DNA from: Methyloprofundus sp.
GTDB taxonomy: Bacteria; Pseudomonadota; Gammaproteobacteria; Methylococcales; Methylomonadaceae
Reading direction: 5' to 3'
Length of the DNA stretch: 35,847 nt
Assembly (NCBI GenBank): GCA_013138595.1
Contig: WTCM01000127.1
Location: forward strand, 1 to 35,847
The position numbers and the translations under genes are program-made. Under the pieces are notes generated by a model. That model saw nothing but the letters and a program-made list of their open reading frames with translations. It made no database searches and had not been told where the DNA came from. Positions 1 through 8,971 of this stretch are shown piece by piece (within the stretch, counting starts at the first letter, position 1; each line of letters begins with the position of its first letter).

Positions 1-806
1 TTTTCTTGAATTAACAGCCAAGCATCTTCGACTTCTGTGCCGTATTCAACGCTAATCACGTCGCGCACCATAATATCGGCACACGTAATATCCCCACGTA
101 CACGTTTAAAAGTGTTTGCTTCGGCATTGCTTAGAATATTGCTTAATTCACTAGAGGTAATATCTACAAAGCTAGTGGATTGCTTTAAAGCAAGTTCAAT
201 GTCCTCTTCAGTAATGCCTATTTTATGCGACTCTGCTGATGTGCTATGACGTTGATTACGCTCACTGGGCTCAATGGATAAAGCATTAGGGTAGTTTCGG
301 TTCATGACCCAGCGGTTAATAATAAGTGCCAGTAATAACATAATGCCTACATTCATGGCGACAGGTAATAAGGCGAATGAATAGCCTAAAGACGTAATGC
401 TATCACCTGCCATTACTGGGGAGAGTGCGGTTGCCGCAGCAGGAGGGTGTAGGCAGCGAAATAACAGCATTATCAAAACGGAAGCTCCCGCAGCGGTTGC
501 GGCGGCTGAGGCTGTTTCGGTAATATTTAAGGCACACGCCATACCAATAAAGGCTGAGAGGATCTGCCCGCCTGCAAAGGGCCAAGGTTGTGCTAGTGGG
601 CTGTTTGGGATAAAGAAAAGTATCACAGCAGAAGCGCCCATAGACGCGACAATAATGGGTGTGTTTTCGCTACCGATAAAGGCTTGAGTGGCTAATGAGA
701 CAAAGAAAATAGCACAAAAGCAAGCGAGTAAAGAAAGAATCTTAACTTTTAAATTAAGCTGAACAGGGTCAACGGTAAAAGCTTTAAGTAGAGGGAGTAG
801 TTTCAT
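1..806 (-). CDS. HPP family membrane protein with C-terminal CBS-domain start, partial (runs off left edge)
   Basis: Manual minus-strand translation from ATG at 806: MKLLPLLKAFTVDPVQLNLKVKILSLLACFCAIFFVSLATQAFIGSENTPIIVASMGASAVILFFIPNSPLAQPWPFAGGQILSAFIG...RCLHPPAAATALSPVMAG..., ending in frame at the edge with ...ADIMVRDVISVEYGTEVEDAWLIQEK. The HPP motif and CBS-like start are visible. No stop inside the window, so the ORF track omitted it. Confidence 0.88.
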   Translation of the reverse strand, partial: MKLLPLLKAFTVDPVQLNLKVKILSLLACFCAIFFVSLATQAFIGSENTPIIVASMGASAVILFFIPNSPLAQPWPFAGGQILSAFIGMACALNITETASAAATAAGASVLIMLLFRCLHPPAAATALSPVMAGDSITSLGYSFALLPVAMNVGIMLLLALIINRWVMNRNYPNALSIEPSERNQRHSTSAESHKIGITEEDIELALKQSTSFVDITSSELSNILSNAEANTFKRVRGDITCADIMVRDVISVEYGTEVEDAWLLIQE

Positions 807-1037
807 TATTTATTCGTATGAGTTAATGAAAGCATGCGAGATAAGCGTATTGTAATGCATTTTTTTGGGATAGGTGTTGTGAGTCATTGTGATTCCAAAA
901 CCTAGAGGCTGTGAAAGAATTTTAAGTGGGAGTATATCTTCTTGAATTGATAGGAAAAATATTGAACGTGAATATATTAAGGTATGTATCATGCTTTTTA
1001 TGGCACAATAAGCAATTTTTAAACCATAATAGAAAAT

Positions 1038-2003
1038 ATGCTGATTAATTATCTTGCTTTAGCGGGAGGGCTGGTTTTTTTGGTCTTTGCGGCGGACTGG
1101 TTTGTAGATGGAACATCTGCTATTGCTAGGAATTTTGGGGTTTCTCCTTTATTGATAGGCTTGACTATTGTTGGCTTAGGTACGTCTGCACCTGAGATAT
1201 TAGTCTCTTTTTTAGCCTCTGCACAAGGTAACCCCGGCTTAGCGATTGGTAATGCGATTGGCTCTAATATTGCCAATATGGGCTTGGTTTTAGGTGCTAC
1301 TGCATTGATTGCCCCTTTGGCTTTTCATTCAGGCTTATTACGTCGTGAGTTACCGATTTTATTATTAATTAGTATTGCTTGTTATGTCGCTGCCTTAAAT
1401 GGTTTAAGCGTGCTAGACGGGATATTGATGCTACTGGGCTTAGGCTTGTTTCTATTTTGGTTGATACGTACGGCAATGCAGGAACGCAAAAAGGGCGATG
1501 TGTTAACACAAGAGCTAGAAAGCGAAGTACCTGATGCGATGTCTACTAAAAAAGCATGGATTTATTTTGCTATAGGGCTAATCGGTTTATTAGTGAGTTC
1601 TAAGATTTTGGTTTGGGCAGCAGTCAATATTGCACAGTCTATGGGAGTCAGTGACCTTGTGATTGGGCTAACGATTGTGGCACTCGGGACGAGTTTGCCT
1701 GAGCTAGCAGCTTCTATTGGCAGTGTGTTAAAAGGGGAAGATGACTTAGCGGTGGGTAATGTCATTGGCTCTAATGTGTATAACTTATTGGCAGTTTATT
1801 CCTTGCCTGCGCTGATTGCACCAGGTGCTGTGGATGCAACGGTGATTAGTCGTGATTTTCCGGTTTTATTAGCCTTTACTTTTTCCTTATTTATTTTAGG
1901 GTTGGGGTATTCTAAAGCCGGTCGTATCAACCGCTGGGAAGGGGGCGTGCTTGTCAGTGCTTATCTTGCCTATCAATGGGTGATTTATCAAAGTGTTATG
2001 TAG
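1038..2003 (+). CDS. yrbG: Calcium/sodium antiporter (CaCA family, YrbG-like)
   Basis: 321 aa with two inverted CaCA alpha repeats (GLTIVGLGTSAPEILVS... and GLTIVALGTSLPELAAS..., each followed by VGNxIGSN). Sits upstream of kdsD as in many gammaproteobacteria. Confidence 0.93.
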   Translation: MLINYLALAGGLVFLVFAADWFVDGTSAIARNFGVSPLLIGLTIVGLGTSAPEILVSFLASAQGNPGLAIGNAIGSNIANMGLVLGATALIAPLAFHSGLLRRELPILLLISIACYVAALNGLSVLDGILMLLGLGLFLFWLIRTAMQERKKGDVLTQELESEVPDAMSTKKAWIYFAIGLIGLLVSSKILVWAAVNIAQSMGVSDLVIGLTIVALGTSLPELAASIGSVLKGEDDLAVGNVIGSNVYNLLAVYSLPALIAPGAVDATVISRDFPVLLAFTFSLFILGLGYSKAGRINRWEGGVLVSAYLAYQWVIYQSVM

Positions 2004-2013
2004 GGTTTAGTGT

Positions 2014-2985
2014 ATGGATGATCAACAGTTAATAAAAACTGCAATTGATGTGATTACTTTAGAAGCGGATGCGGTTGGTGCTTTGCAAGCGACGATTGAT
2101 GCTGATTTTGTACGTGCTTGCCATATTATGATTGCCTGTAAAGGGCGGGTGGTGGTCACTGGAATGGGCAAGTCAGGACATATTGCCGGCAAAATTGCCG
2201 CGACCTTAGCGAGTACAGGCACGCCTGCTTTTTTTGTACATCCAGGTGAGGCAAGTCATGGTGATTTAGGCATGATTACTTCACAAGATGTGGTGCTTGC
2301 CTTGTCTAATTCGGGTGAGACAGGGGAAATACTCACTTTACTGCCGATTATTAAGCGCTTAGCCGTGCCCATGGTCGCGATCACAGGCAAGGCACACTCA
2401 AGTTTAGCGAAGTTTTCATCTGCACATTTAAGTAATGCAGTGGCAAAAGAAGCGTGCTCTTTAGGCTTAGCGCCCACAGCAAGTACTACTGCAGCACTGG
2501 TTCTAGGGGATGCGCTTGCGGTCAGTTTAATGACCATGCGCGGTTTTACTCGCGATGATTTTGCACTGTCTCACCCAGGGGGGAGTTTAGGGCGACGCTT
2601 ATTGGTTTTGGTCAGTGATGTGATGCATACAGGCGAGCAGTTACCTGTGATTGATGAAGATGCAGGTATTATGCAAGCTTTAGTTGAAATGACCGCGAAG
2701 AAATTAGGTATGACCGCTGTACTGGATGCGCAAGGTTGTCTATCTGGCGTGTTTACGGATGGTGATGTGCGGCGTTTATTAGAGCGTTCTATTGATATTA
2801 ATTACACGCCTGTTAAGCTAGTGATGACGGTGAATTGCCAAGTGGTTAAGCAAGATATTTTAGCGGCTGAAGCAATGCAGATCATGGAGCAAAAGAAAAT
2901 TAATGCTTTGATTGTAGTAGACCAAGCGAATAAAGTAATTGGAGCCTTAAATATGCACGATTTAATTCATGCAGGAATAGACTAA
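2014..2985 (+). CDS. kdsD: D-arabinose 5-phosphate isomerase (KpsF/GutQ family; SIS + 2 CBS domains)
   Basis: SIS-domain motifs GRVVVTGMGKSGHIAGKIAATLASTGTPAFFVHPGEASHGDLGMI and SNSGETGEI, with C-terminal CBS pair. Adjacent to kdsC. Confidence 0.95.
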   Translation: MDDQQLIKTAIDVITLEADAVGALQATIDADFVRACHIMIACKGRVVVTGMGKSGHIAGKIAATLASTGTPAFFVHPGEASHGDLGMITSQDVVLALSNSGETGEILTLLPIIKRLAVPMVAITGKAHSSLAKFSSAHLSNAVAKEACSLGLAPTASTTAALVLGDALAVSLMTMRGFTRDDFALSHPGGSLGRRLLVLVSDVMHTGEQLPVIDEDAGIMQALVEMTAKKLGMTAVLDAQGCLSGVFTDGDVRRLLERSIDINYTPVKLVMTVNCQVVKQDILAAEAMQIMEQKKINALIVVDQANKVIGALNMHDLIHAGID

Positions 2986-2986
2986 A

Positions 2987-3514
2987 ATGCAGAATAGAGC
3001 AGAGAAAGCAAAAAAGATTAAGTTATTAATTTTAGATGTGGATGGCGTTTTAACCGATGGCAAGCTATTTTTTGATGAGCAAGGGCGTGAATATAAGGCT
3101 TTTAATGCACGTGATGGTTTGGGTATTAAGCTATTACAAAAAGCAGGGATTCAAGTTGCGGTGATTTCAGGGCGTAGCTCAAAGCCTGTCGCTTTGCGTA
3201 TGCAAATGCTGGGTATAGAATTGGTTTATTTGGGGCAGAGCGATAAAGGCGCGGCTTTTAAAGACATTATTGCTAAAGTAGGTTGTACCGCTGAACAAGC
3301 CGCACATGTGGGAGATGATCTTATTGATTTACCTGTGTTAATGCAGGTGGGTTTAGCGGTTGCAGTACAAGATGCTAATGCGCAAATTTTGCCTTATGTG
3401 GATTGGCAAACGCAATTAGCAGGTGGTCAGGGTGCGGTTCGAGAGGTCTGTGATTACTTACTGATCACACAAGGAAAAATGACTGAGTTACTTGACGCTT
3501 ATAAAATTGTCTAA
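2987..3514 (+). CDS. kdsC: 3-deoxy-D-manno-octulosonate 8-phosphate phosphatase (HAD family)
   Basis: LLILDVDGVLTDGKLFFDEQGREYKAFNARDGLGIKLL...VISGRSS...VGDDLIDLPVL is the KdsC HAD signature. Confidence 0.96.
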   Translation: MQNRAEKAKKIKLLILDVDGVLTDGKLFFDEQGREYKAFNARDGLGIKLLQKAGIQVAVISGRSSKPVALRMQMLGIELVYLGQSDKGAAFKDIIAKVGCTAEQAAHVGDDLIDLPVLMQVGLAVAVQDANAQILPYVDWQTQLAGGQGAVREVCDYLLITQGKMTELLDAYKIV

Positions 3515-4086
3515 TGTTGAGTCAGCAATATAAAGGTGGATTATTATTACTGCTGATCTTTTTATTTTCTATGTGGGCGGTTAATAATGAGCCAGATGAG
3601 CAGGTAAAGCAAGAAACGCGACAGCGAGTAGAGCATAGTATTGACCATTTCGCAGAAAACTATAGTAAACTGACTTTAGATAAGTCGGGCGAGCCGGCGA
3701 ATAAATTAACCGCTAAATTAGTCAAACATTTTAGTGATACTGATGAGACCGAGTTAACGACCGCTGTGTTGATTGTCAATAAAGGAGATTTGCCACCTTG
3801 GAAAATACGCTCGGAAAAAGCTCTGTTAGCTGATGATGGCAGCGCTATTTTTATGCAAGGCAAAGTGTTTATAGACAGAGAAGCAGTGAAAAATGTACGT
3901 GGAGTGCATATCAAAACCAGTGAATTACATATACAACCCAAAAAAGATTATGCAGAAACAGCAGAGTGGGCTGAGTTAGTAACTGGTTTAAATACTCTTT
4001 CAGGTGTGGGGTTGAAACTTGTATATAAAGACCCTATTTATATAGAATTATTGGCAGATGTAAAAGGTAAACATGTTTATAAGTAA
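3514..4086 (+). CDS. lptC: LPS export ABC transporter periplasmic protein LptC
   Basis: N-terminal single TM helix, LptC-like beta-jellyroll size, and position between kdsC and lptA. Start overlaps the kdsC stop (TAATG). Confidence 0.9.
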   Translation: MLSQQYKGGLLLLLIFLFSMWAVNNEPDEQVKQETRQRVEHSIDHFAENYSKLTLDKSGEPANKLTAKLVKHFSDTDETELTTAVLIVNKGDLPPWKIRSEKALLADDGSAIFMQGKVFIDREAVKNVRGVHIKTSELHIQPKKDYAETAEWAELVTGLNTLSGVGLKLVYKDPIYIELLADVKGKHVYK

Positions 4087-4579
4087 ATGGTTTTTGAGCC
4101 TCTTTTTGTTAGCAAATATAGGCTTTAGCTCAGTCGCTTTTGCCCTAAAAGGGGATAATAAAGAGCCTATTTCTATTGAGTCTAATGCAGGCTTTTATGA
4201 TGAAAAAAATGGTGTGAGTACCTATACGGGTGAGGTAGTTATTGTGCAAGGAAGTATGCGCATAGAAGCCGATAAAGTCGTGGTTTCTTTGAATGATCGG
4301 CAAATAGAAAAAATTGTAGCCACAGGTAAGCCTGTTAAATATAAGCAGCAACCCAGTGAAGGTGCGGAATATATGCATGGTCATGCTTTAACGGCTGAAT
4401 ATTACCCTGAAACTGAAATCCTGATTATGTTGCAAGAAGCGATTGTATGGCAAGGCAAAAATAGCACAAAGAGTGAGCGTATAGAATATAACCGTATCAG
4501 TGAAGTACTAAGAGCAGGTGATAATAACTCCGCTAAAAAACGGGTAAAAATTGTGTTTCAACCTAAAGGTAGTAAGTAA
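4073..4579 (+). CDS. lptA: LPS transport periplasmic protein LptA
   Basis: Signal peptide followed by PISIESNAGFYDEKNGVSTYTGEVVIVQGSMRIEADKVVV, typical LptA/OstA. Position before lptB. Confidence 0.94.
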   Translation: MFISKWFLSLFLLANIGFSSVAFALKGDNKEPISIESNAGFYDEKNGVSTYTGEVVIVQGSMRIEADKVVVSLNDRQIEKIVATGKPVKYKQQPSEGAEYMHGHALTAEYYPETEILIMLQEAIVWQGKNSTKSERIEYNRISEVLRAGDNNSAKKRVKIVFQPKGSK

Positions 4580-4585
4580 TTCATC

Positions 4586-5311
4586 ATGGCCGTTCTTGCA
4601 GCAAAAAAAATTGGTAAAGCATACTCTAAGAGGACTGTGGTTAATGAGGTCTCTCTACATGTGAATAGTAATGAAATTGTCGGTTTACTGGGGCCTAACG
4701 GAGCAGGGAAAACCACAAGTTTTTATATGCTAGTCGGTTTAGTGCGTGCCGATGCGGGGAGTATTTTTTATGATGATAAAGATATTACTCAGTATCCCAT
4801 GCATAGCCGTGCAAAAATGGGCGTGGGGTATTTACCTCAAGAAGCGTCTATTTTTAGAAAGCTCAGTGTTGAAGATAATTTACGTGCCGTTTTAGAGTTA
4901 AGAGATGATTTGAATGCAGGGCAGGTGGAACTTTGTATTGATGAATTATTGACTGAATTTAGTATTACGCATATTCGTAAAAATATAGGCATGGGCTTGT
5001 CAGGTGGAGAGCGGCGCAGAGTCGAAATTGCACGCGCTTTAGCGACTGACCCTGAGTTTATTTTATTAGATGAACCTTTTGCAGGCGTAGACCCTATTTC
5101 TGTGATTGAGATCCAAAAGATTATTGCGCATTTAAAAGATAGAAATATTGGGGTATTAATTACCGAACATAATGTGCGCGAAACCTTAGGGATTTGTGAT
5201 CGTGCTTATATTTTAAATGCAGGTGAGGTGATTGCTGAAGGAACGGCGGAGGATATTATTGCCAATGAAGAAGTGCGACGTGTTTATCTCGGTGAGAACT
5301 TTAGCCTTTAA
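4586..5311 (+). CDS. lptB: LPS export ABC transporter ATP-binding protein LptB
   Basis: Walker [14 protein letters not shown], signature [16 protein letters not shown], Walker [17 protein letters not shown]. Confidence 0.97.
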   Translation: MAVLAAKKIGKAYSKRTVVNEVSLHVNSNEIVGLLGPNGAGKTTSFYMLVGLVRADAGSIFYDDKDITQYPMHSRAKMGVGYLPQEASIFRKLSVEDNLRAVLELRDDLNAGQVELCIDELLTEFSITHIRKNIGMGLSGGERRRVEIARALATDPEFILLDEPFAGVDPISVIEIQKIIAHLKDRNIGVLITEHNVRETLGICDRAYILNAGEVIAEGTAEDIIANEEVRRVYLGENFSL

Positions 5312-5321
5312 AAGGAGAAGT

Positions 5322-5402
5322 ATGATGAAATATAAAGAGTTATACATTTTGCTGGTAGAGTCTTTGTTTTATGCAACTCGCGGAGTAGCGCAAGCCTTAT
5401 GA
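5322..5402 (+). CDS. Putative 26-aa leader/micro-ORF preceding rpoN, with ATGA overlap
   Basis: ATG at 5322 (or 5325) preceded by AAAGGAGAAG. Reads MMKYKELYILLVESLFYATRGVAQAL-TGA. Its stop (5400-5402) overlaps the rpoN ATG (5399-5401) as ATGA. Below the ORF-track size cut-off. Confidence 0.5.
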   Translation: MMKYKELYILLVESLFYATRGVAQAL

Positions 5403-6868
5403 AGCAGTCCTTACAGCTGCGCATGGGGCAGCAGTTATCCATGACACCGCAATTGCAGCAAGCGATTAAATTGTTGCAATTATCCACATTAGATTTACAG
5501 CAAGAAATACAGCAAGCCTTAGATTCAAATATGATGCTTGAAGTGACGGAAGAGGAAGGCTCTTCCTTAAATGAACAGCAAGTGGTTGAAGATAAAAAAG
5601 ATACGACAGACCAAATGGGGAGTGAAGGCTCACAGACGGATCTGCCTGATGAATTGCCTACCGATAGTTCTTGGGAGGATGTATTCGATTCTATACAGCC
5701 GAATTCAACACCGACTTTAGCCGCGGAAATACCTGATTTTGAAGTTCAACGCAGTAAATCTGAAAGCTTACAAGAATACCTAACATGGCAAATGGAAATG
5801 CTACCCTTTACTGAAAAGGACAGGGCGATTGCCATGGCGATTATTGATGCAGTCGATATGGATGGGTATTTAAATACGCCTGCTGATGATATTTACCAAC
5901 CTTTAATTGAGGGATTAGGGGCGCAAGAAGAATTAGAACCATTAGAAAAAGAAGAGTTTTTAGCTGTTTTACATAGAGTTCAGCGTTTTGACCCGCCAGG
6001 GGTTGCGGCAGAAAATTTACAAGATTGTCTGCGTTTACAGTTATTGCAGCTTGAAGAGACAACGCCTTTTAGGGCTAAGGCATTAAGGTTGGTTGAAGAT
6101 TTTTTGGATTTATTAGCAGGGCAGGAGCGGATTAAATTAATACGCCGCTTAGATGTTTCAGAAAGTGATTTAAACGCAGTTATTGCTTTAGTTCGCTCTT
6201 TGGATCCAAGGCCAGGACGCTCTATAGAAGAATCTGAGTCTGAATATATTATTCCTGACTTATTCGTATCTAAAGTAGAGGGTGAATGGCGGGTTGAGTT
6301 AAACCCTGATATTGCGCCTAAATTAAGAGTTAATCCTTTATATTCTGCATTGATTAAACGTGCGGATAATAGTAAAGATAACACCAGCATGAAAGAGCAT
6401 CTACAGGAAGCACGTTGGTTTATTAAAAGTTTACACAGCCGTAATGATACCCTGTTGCGTGTAGGGCGTAGTATTATTGCCAAGCAAATAGAGTTTCTTG
6501 AGCATGGTGCGATTGCGATGAAGCCGATGGTCTTAAGAGATATTGCTGAAGAGCTAGAGCTACATGAGTCCACTATTTCACGGGTGACCACACAAAAATA
6601 TATGCACTTACCTAGCGGTGTTATTGAATTTAAATACTTTTTTTCTAGTCATGTCGCGACATCAGCAGGTGGAGAATGTTCGGCAACGGCCATTAGAGCG
6701 TTTATTCAGGAGTTAGTGGGTAATGAAAACCCCGCTAAACCTTTAAGTGATAATAAAATCGCAGGCTTATTAGAAGAAAAAGGAATTCAGGTGGCAAGAC
6801 GTACGATAGCAAAGTATCGCGAAGCAATCTCTATTCCATCATCCAGCCAAAGAAAGCGGCTTTTGTAA
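5399..6868 (+). CDS. rpoN: RNA polymerase sigma-54 factor
   Basis: N-terminal MKQSLQLRMGQQLSMTPQLQQAIKLLQLS and C-terminal RpoN box ARRTIAKYREAISIPSSSQRKRL. Confidence 0.98.
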   Translation: MKQSLQLRMGQQLSMTPQLQQAIKLLQLSTLDLQQEIQQALDSNMMLEVTEEEGSSLNEQQVVEDKKDTTDQMGSEGSQTDLPDELPTDSSWEDVFDSIQPNSTPTLAAEIPDFEVQRSKSESLQEYLTWQMEMLPFTEKDRAIAMAIIDAVDMDGYLNTPADDIYQPLIEGLGAQEELEPLEKEEFLAVLHRVQRFDPPGVAAENLQDCLRLQLLQLEETTPFRAKALRLVEDFLDLLAGQERIKLIRRLDVSESDLNAVIALVRSLDPRPGRSIEESESEYIIPDLFVSKVEGEWRVELNPDIAPKLRVNPLYSALIKRADNSKDNTSMKEHLQEARWFIKSLHSRNDTLLRVGRSIIAKQIEFLEHGAIAMKPMVLRDIAEELELHESTISRVTTQKYMHLPSGVIEFKYFFSSHVATSAGGECSATAIRAFIQELVGNENPAKPLSDNKIAGLLEEKGIQVARRTIAKYREAISIPSSSQRKRLL

Positions 6869-6956
6869 GAAGGTAGTATATAATATACTTCACGCGGCGA
6901 GAGTGCCGAGCGGAGTATTTAGTTATTTATTTTGAAAATTATTAGGAGTTAAATCT

Positions 6957-7247
6957 ATGCAAGTTAGCGTAACAGGTCGTCACGTTGAAGTCACAGCAGC
7001 AATGAAGCAACACGTTGAAGAGAAAATTGGTAAATTAAAACGTCATTTTGATAATGTAACTGATGTTCATGTCATTTTAACAGTAGAAAAGCTAGAGCAA
7101 AAAGCAGAAGCAACCGTACAGGTTAGCGGTGCAAAATTATTTGCGGATGATGTACAAGCAGATATGTATGCAGCAATCGATAATATGGTTGATAAATTAG
7201 ACCGTCAAATTATTAAGCATAAAGAAAAAACTCAATCTCACCGCTAG
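6957..7247 (+). CDS. hpf: Ribosome hibernation promoting factor (HPF/YfiA family, short form)
   Basis: MQVSVTGRHVEVTAAMKQHVEEKIGKLKRHFDNVTDVHVIL..., located after rpoN. Confidence 0.95.
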   Translation: MQVSVTGRHVEVTAAMKQHVEEKIGKLKRHFDNVTDVHVILTVEKLEQKAEATVQVSGAKLFADDVQADMYAAIDNMVDKLDRQIIKHKEKTQSHR

Positions 7248-7273
7248 CTTTAGCGGCTTGTCGAAAAATAAAA

Positions 7274-7297
7274 GTCGCAGCTTGTGACAATATTTTT
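7274..7297 (+). terminator. Weak candidate intrinsic terminator after hpf
   Basis: GTCGCA-GCT-TGTGAC stem (one G-U pair) at 7274-7288, followed by AA-TATTTTT. Confidence 0.35.
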
Positions 7298-7314
7298 GCA
7301 TTAAGGTGAAAAGC

Positions 7315-7343
7315 AACGAAGAATAGTGTTTCTATTCTTCGTT
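7315..7343 (+). repeat. Perfect 12-bp inverted repeat (hairpin) in the hpf-mgtE intergenic region
   Basis: AACGAAGAATAG-TGTTT-CTATTCTTCGTT. No T-tract follows, so not a simple terminator. Confidence 0.85.
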
Positions 7344-7427
7344 CGCTCAATACAGAGTGTGTGATTGTAAATTAAGAAACAGCGAAACTAGGATTTTGGG
7401 TCGCTGAGTTTATGACAAAAAATTTTA

Positions 7428-7462
7428 AATACTGCTTGCTGGGAGTGCAGCTAAGCAGTATT
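7428..7462 (+). repeat. Second long hairpin upstream of mgtE
   Basis: AATACTGCTTGCTG-GGAGTG-CAGC-T-AAGCAGTATT: 10 bp plus 4 bp stem with a single-base bulge. Confidence 0.85.
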
Positions 7463-7578
7463 GTTCAGTTGTTTGATTGATGTCTTGAGGCGGCAATCAA
7501 CCTAGGTGTTTGATGATATTATCAGGCTTGTGTCGATGACAATGTTCATCTTTTGCTTGCCAGAAAAAAAGGATAGAT

Positions 7579-8925
7579 ATGCAAATTAGTAGACCGCAAG
7601 ATCATTCAGAATTAAATTTAGAGCACATTATTAATGATTTAGATAGTGGTGCTTTGTATAAAGCGCGGAGTCATTTGCATAATCTGTTTCCCACTGAAAT
7701 CGCTTTATTGCTGAGATCCTTACCCATGGATTATCGCTATCAGATTTGGGATATTTTAGCACCTGAAGCTATGGGGCAAGTATTAGCCGCATTACAAGGT
7801 GAAGTGCGTATTGGTCTTATTGAGCATAGTTCTTCATCAAACTTAGTGGAGGCAGTGAGTGAGCTAGCACCTGGGGAGATCGCTGATTTAATTGGTGATT
7901 TTCCAGACGAAGTAAGGCAAAAAGTTCTTAAGAATGAGGGCGGGAGTCGTCTTGAGGCTGCGCTATCTTATGATGGGCATACAGCAGGACGGTTGATGAG
8001 TATGGATGCTCTGACTGTTCGCAGTGATGCAACGGTCGATGCTGTTTTAAAGTACCTACGTGCACAAGACAAAATGCCAGCTAATATGGATAGCTTGGTG
8101 GTGATTGATAAAAATGAACAATACCAAGGTATGGTAGCGGTGGCGACTATTTTGACCACCGAGCCACAAGAAAGTATTACCAATATAATGGATGCTTCTG
8201 AAGCGATTCCTACTAATATGCCTGTTTCAGAAGTGGCGGCTATTTTTGAGCATCAAGAAATTTTGTCCGCGGCTGTTGTCGATAATAGTAAGGTGGTTGG
8301 GCGGATTACATTAGAAGAAGTACTGGATGTGATTCGAGAAGAAGCGGAACACGCGGTTTTAACTTCTGCGGGTTTAGATGAAGAGCATGATTTATTTGCA
8401 CCCGTGATGGTCAGTGCGAAACGCCGAGCAGTTTGGCTAGCGGTTAATTTATTTACCGCATTTTTAGCCTCTTGGGTGATTGGTTTATTTGAAGCGACTA
8501 TTGATCAAATTGTGGCTTTAGCGGTCTTAATGCCTGTGGTTGCAAGTATGGGCGGCATTGCAGGAAGTCAAACATTAACTTTGGTGATTCGTGGTTTAGC
8601 ACTGCATCAAATATCTGCTTCTAATGCGATGCAATTTTTGTTTAAAGAGCTGGCTGTCGGTGCTGTTAACGGTGTCGTTTGGTCGATAGTCGTAGCTATG
8701 ATTGCAGCGGCTTGGTTTTCTAATGTGCCATTAGGGGTTATGTTAGGTGGCGCGATGATCATTAATTTAAGTTGTGCAGCAGTCGCTGGGGTGTTAATTC
8801 CTTTATTCTTACATAAGAAAGGAATAGATCCAGCGTTAGCGGGTGGGGTGTTATTAACCACCGTGACTGATGTGATTGGCTTTATGTCATTTTTAGGTTT
8901 AGCGACAATCTTTTTGTTGGCTTAA
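7579..8925 (+). CDS. mgtE: Magnesium transporter MgtE
   Basis: N domain, CBS pair (GRLMSMDALTVRSDATVDAVLKYL) and TM domain with PVVASMGGIAGSQTLTLVIRGLAL and TDVIGFMSFLGLAT. Confidence 0.96.
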   Translation: MQISRPQDHSELNLEHIINDLDSGALYKARSHLHNLFPTEIALLLRSLPMDYRYQIWDILAPEAMGQVLAALQGEVRIGLIEHSSSSNLVEAVSELAPGEIADLIGDFPDEVRQKVLKNEGGSRLEAALSYDGHTAGRLMSMDALTVRSDATVDAVLKYLRAQDKMPANMDSLVVIDKNEQYQGMVAVATILTTEPQESITNIMDASEAIPTNMPVSEVAAIFEHQEILSAAVVDNSKVVGRITLEEVLDVIREEAEHAVLTSAGLDEEHDLFAPVMVSAKRRAVWLAVNLFTAFLASWVIGLFEATIDQIVALAVLMPVVASMGGIAGSQTLTLVIRGLALHQISASNAMQFLFKELAVGAVNGVVWSIVVAMIAAAWFSNVPLGVMLGGAMIINLSCAAVAGVLIPLFLHKKGIDPALAGGVLLTTVTDVIGFMSFLGLATIFLLA

Positions 8926-8971
8926 GCAGTGCGAAGTATAGAGTAAAAAATTAATAATTGAGGAAAGAAAA

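Noticed and set aside
37-687. Plus-strand ORFs 37-249 and 397-687
   Set aside because: Antisense to the clear minus-strand HPP/CBS frame; their translations are low-complexity and resemble no family.
5980-6591. 203-aa minus-strand ORF inside rpoN
   Set aside because: Shadow ORF antisense to an unambiguous rpoN; serine/lysine/arginine-rich composition typical of antisense translation.
6875-6889. AGTATAT-A-ATATACT palindrome between rpoN and hpf
   Set aside because: Short AT-only palindrome, plausibly chance or part of a promoter -10 region; no flanking support.
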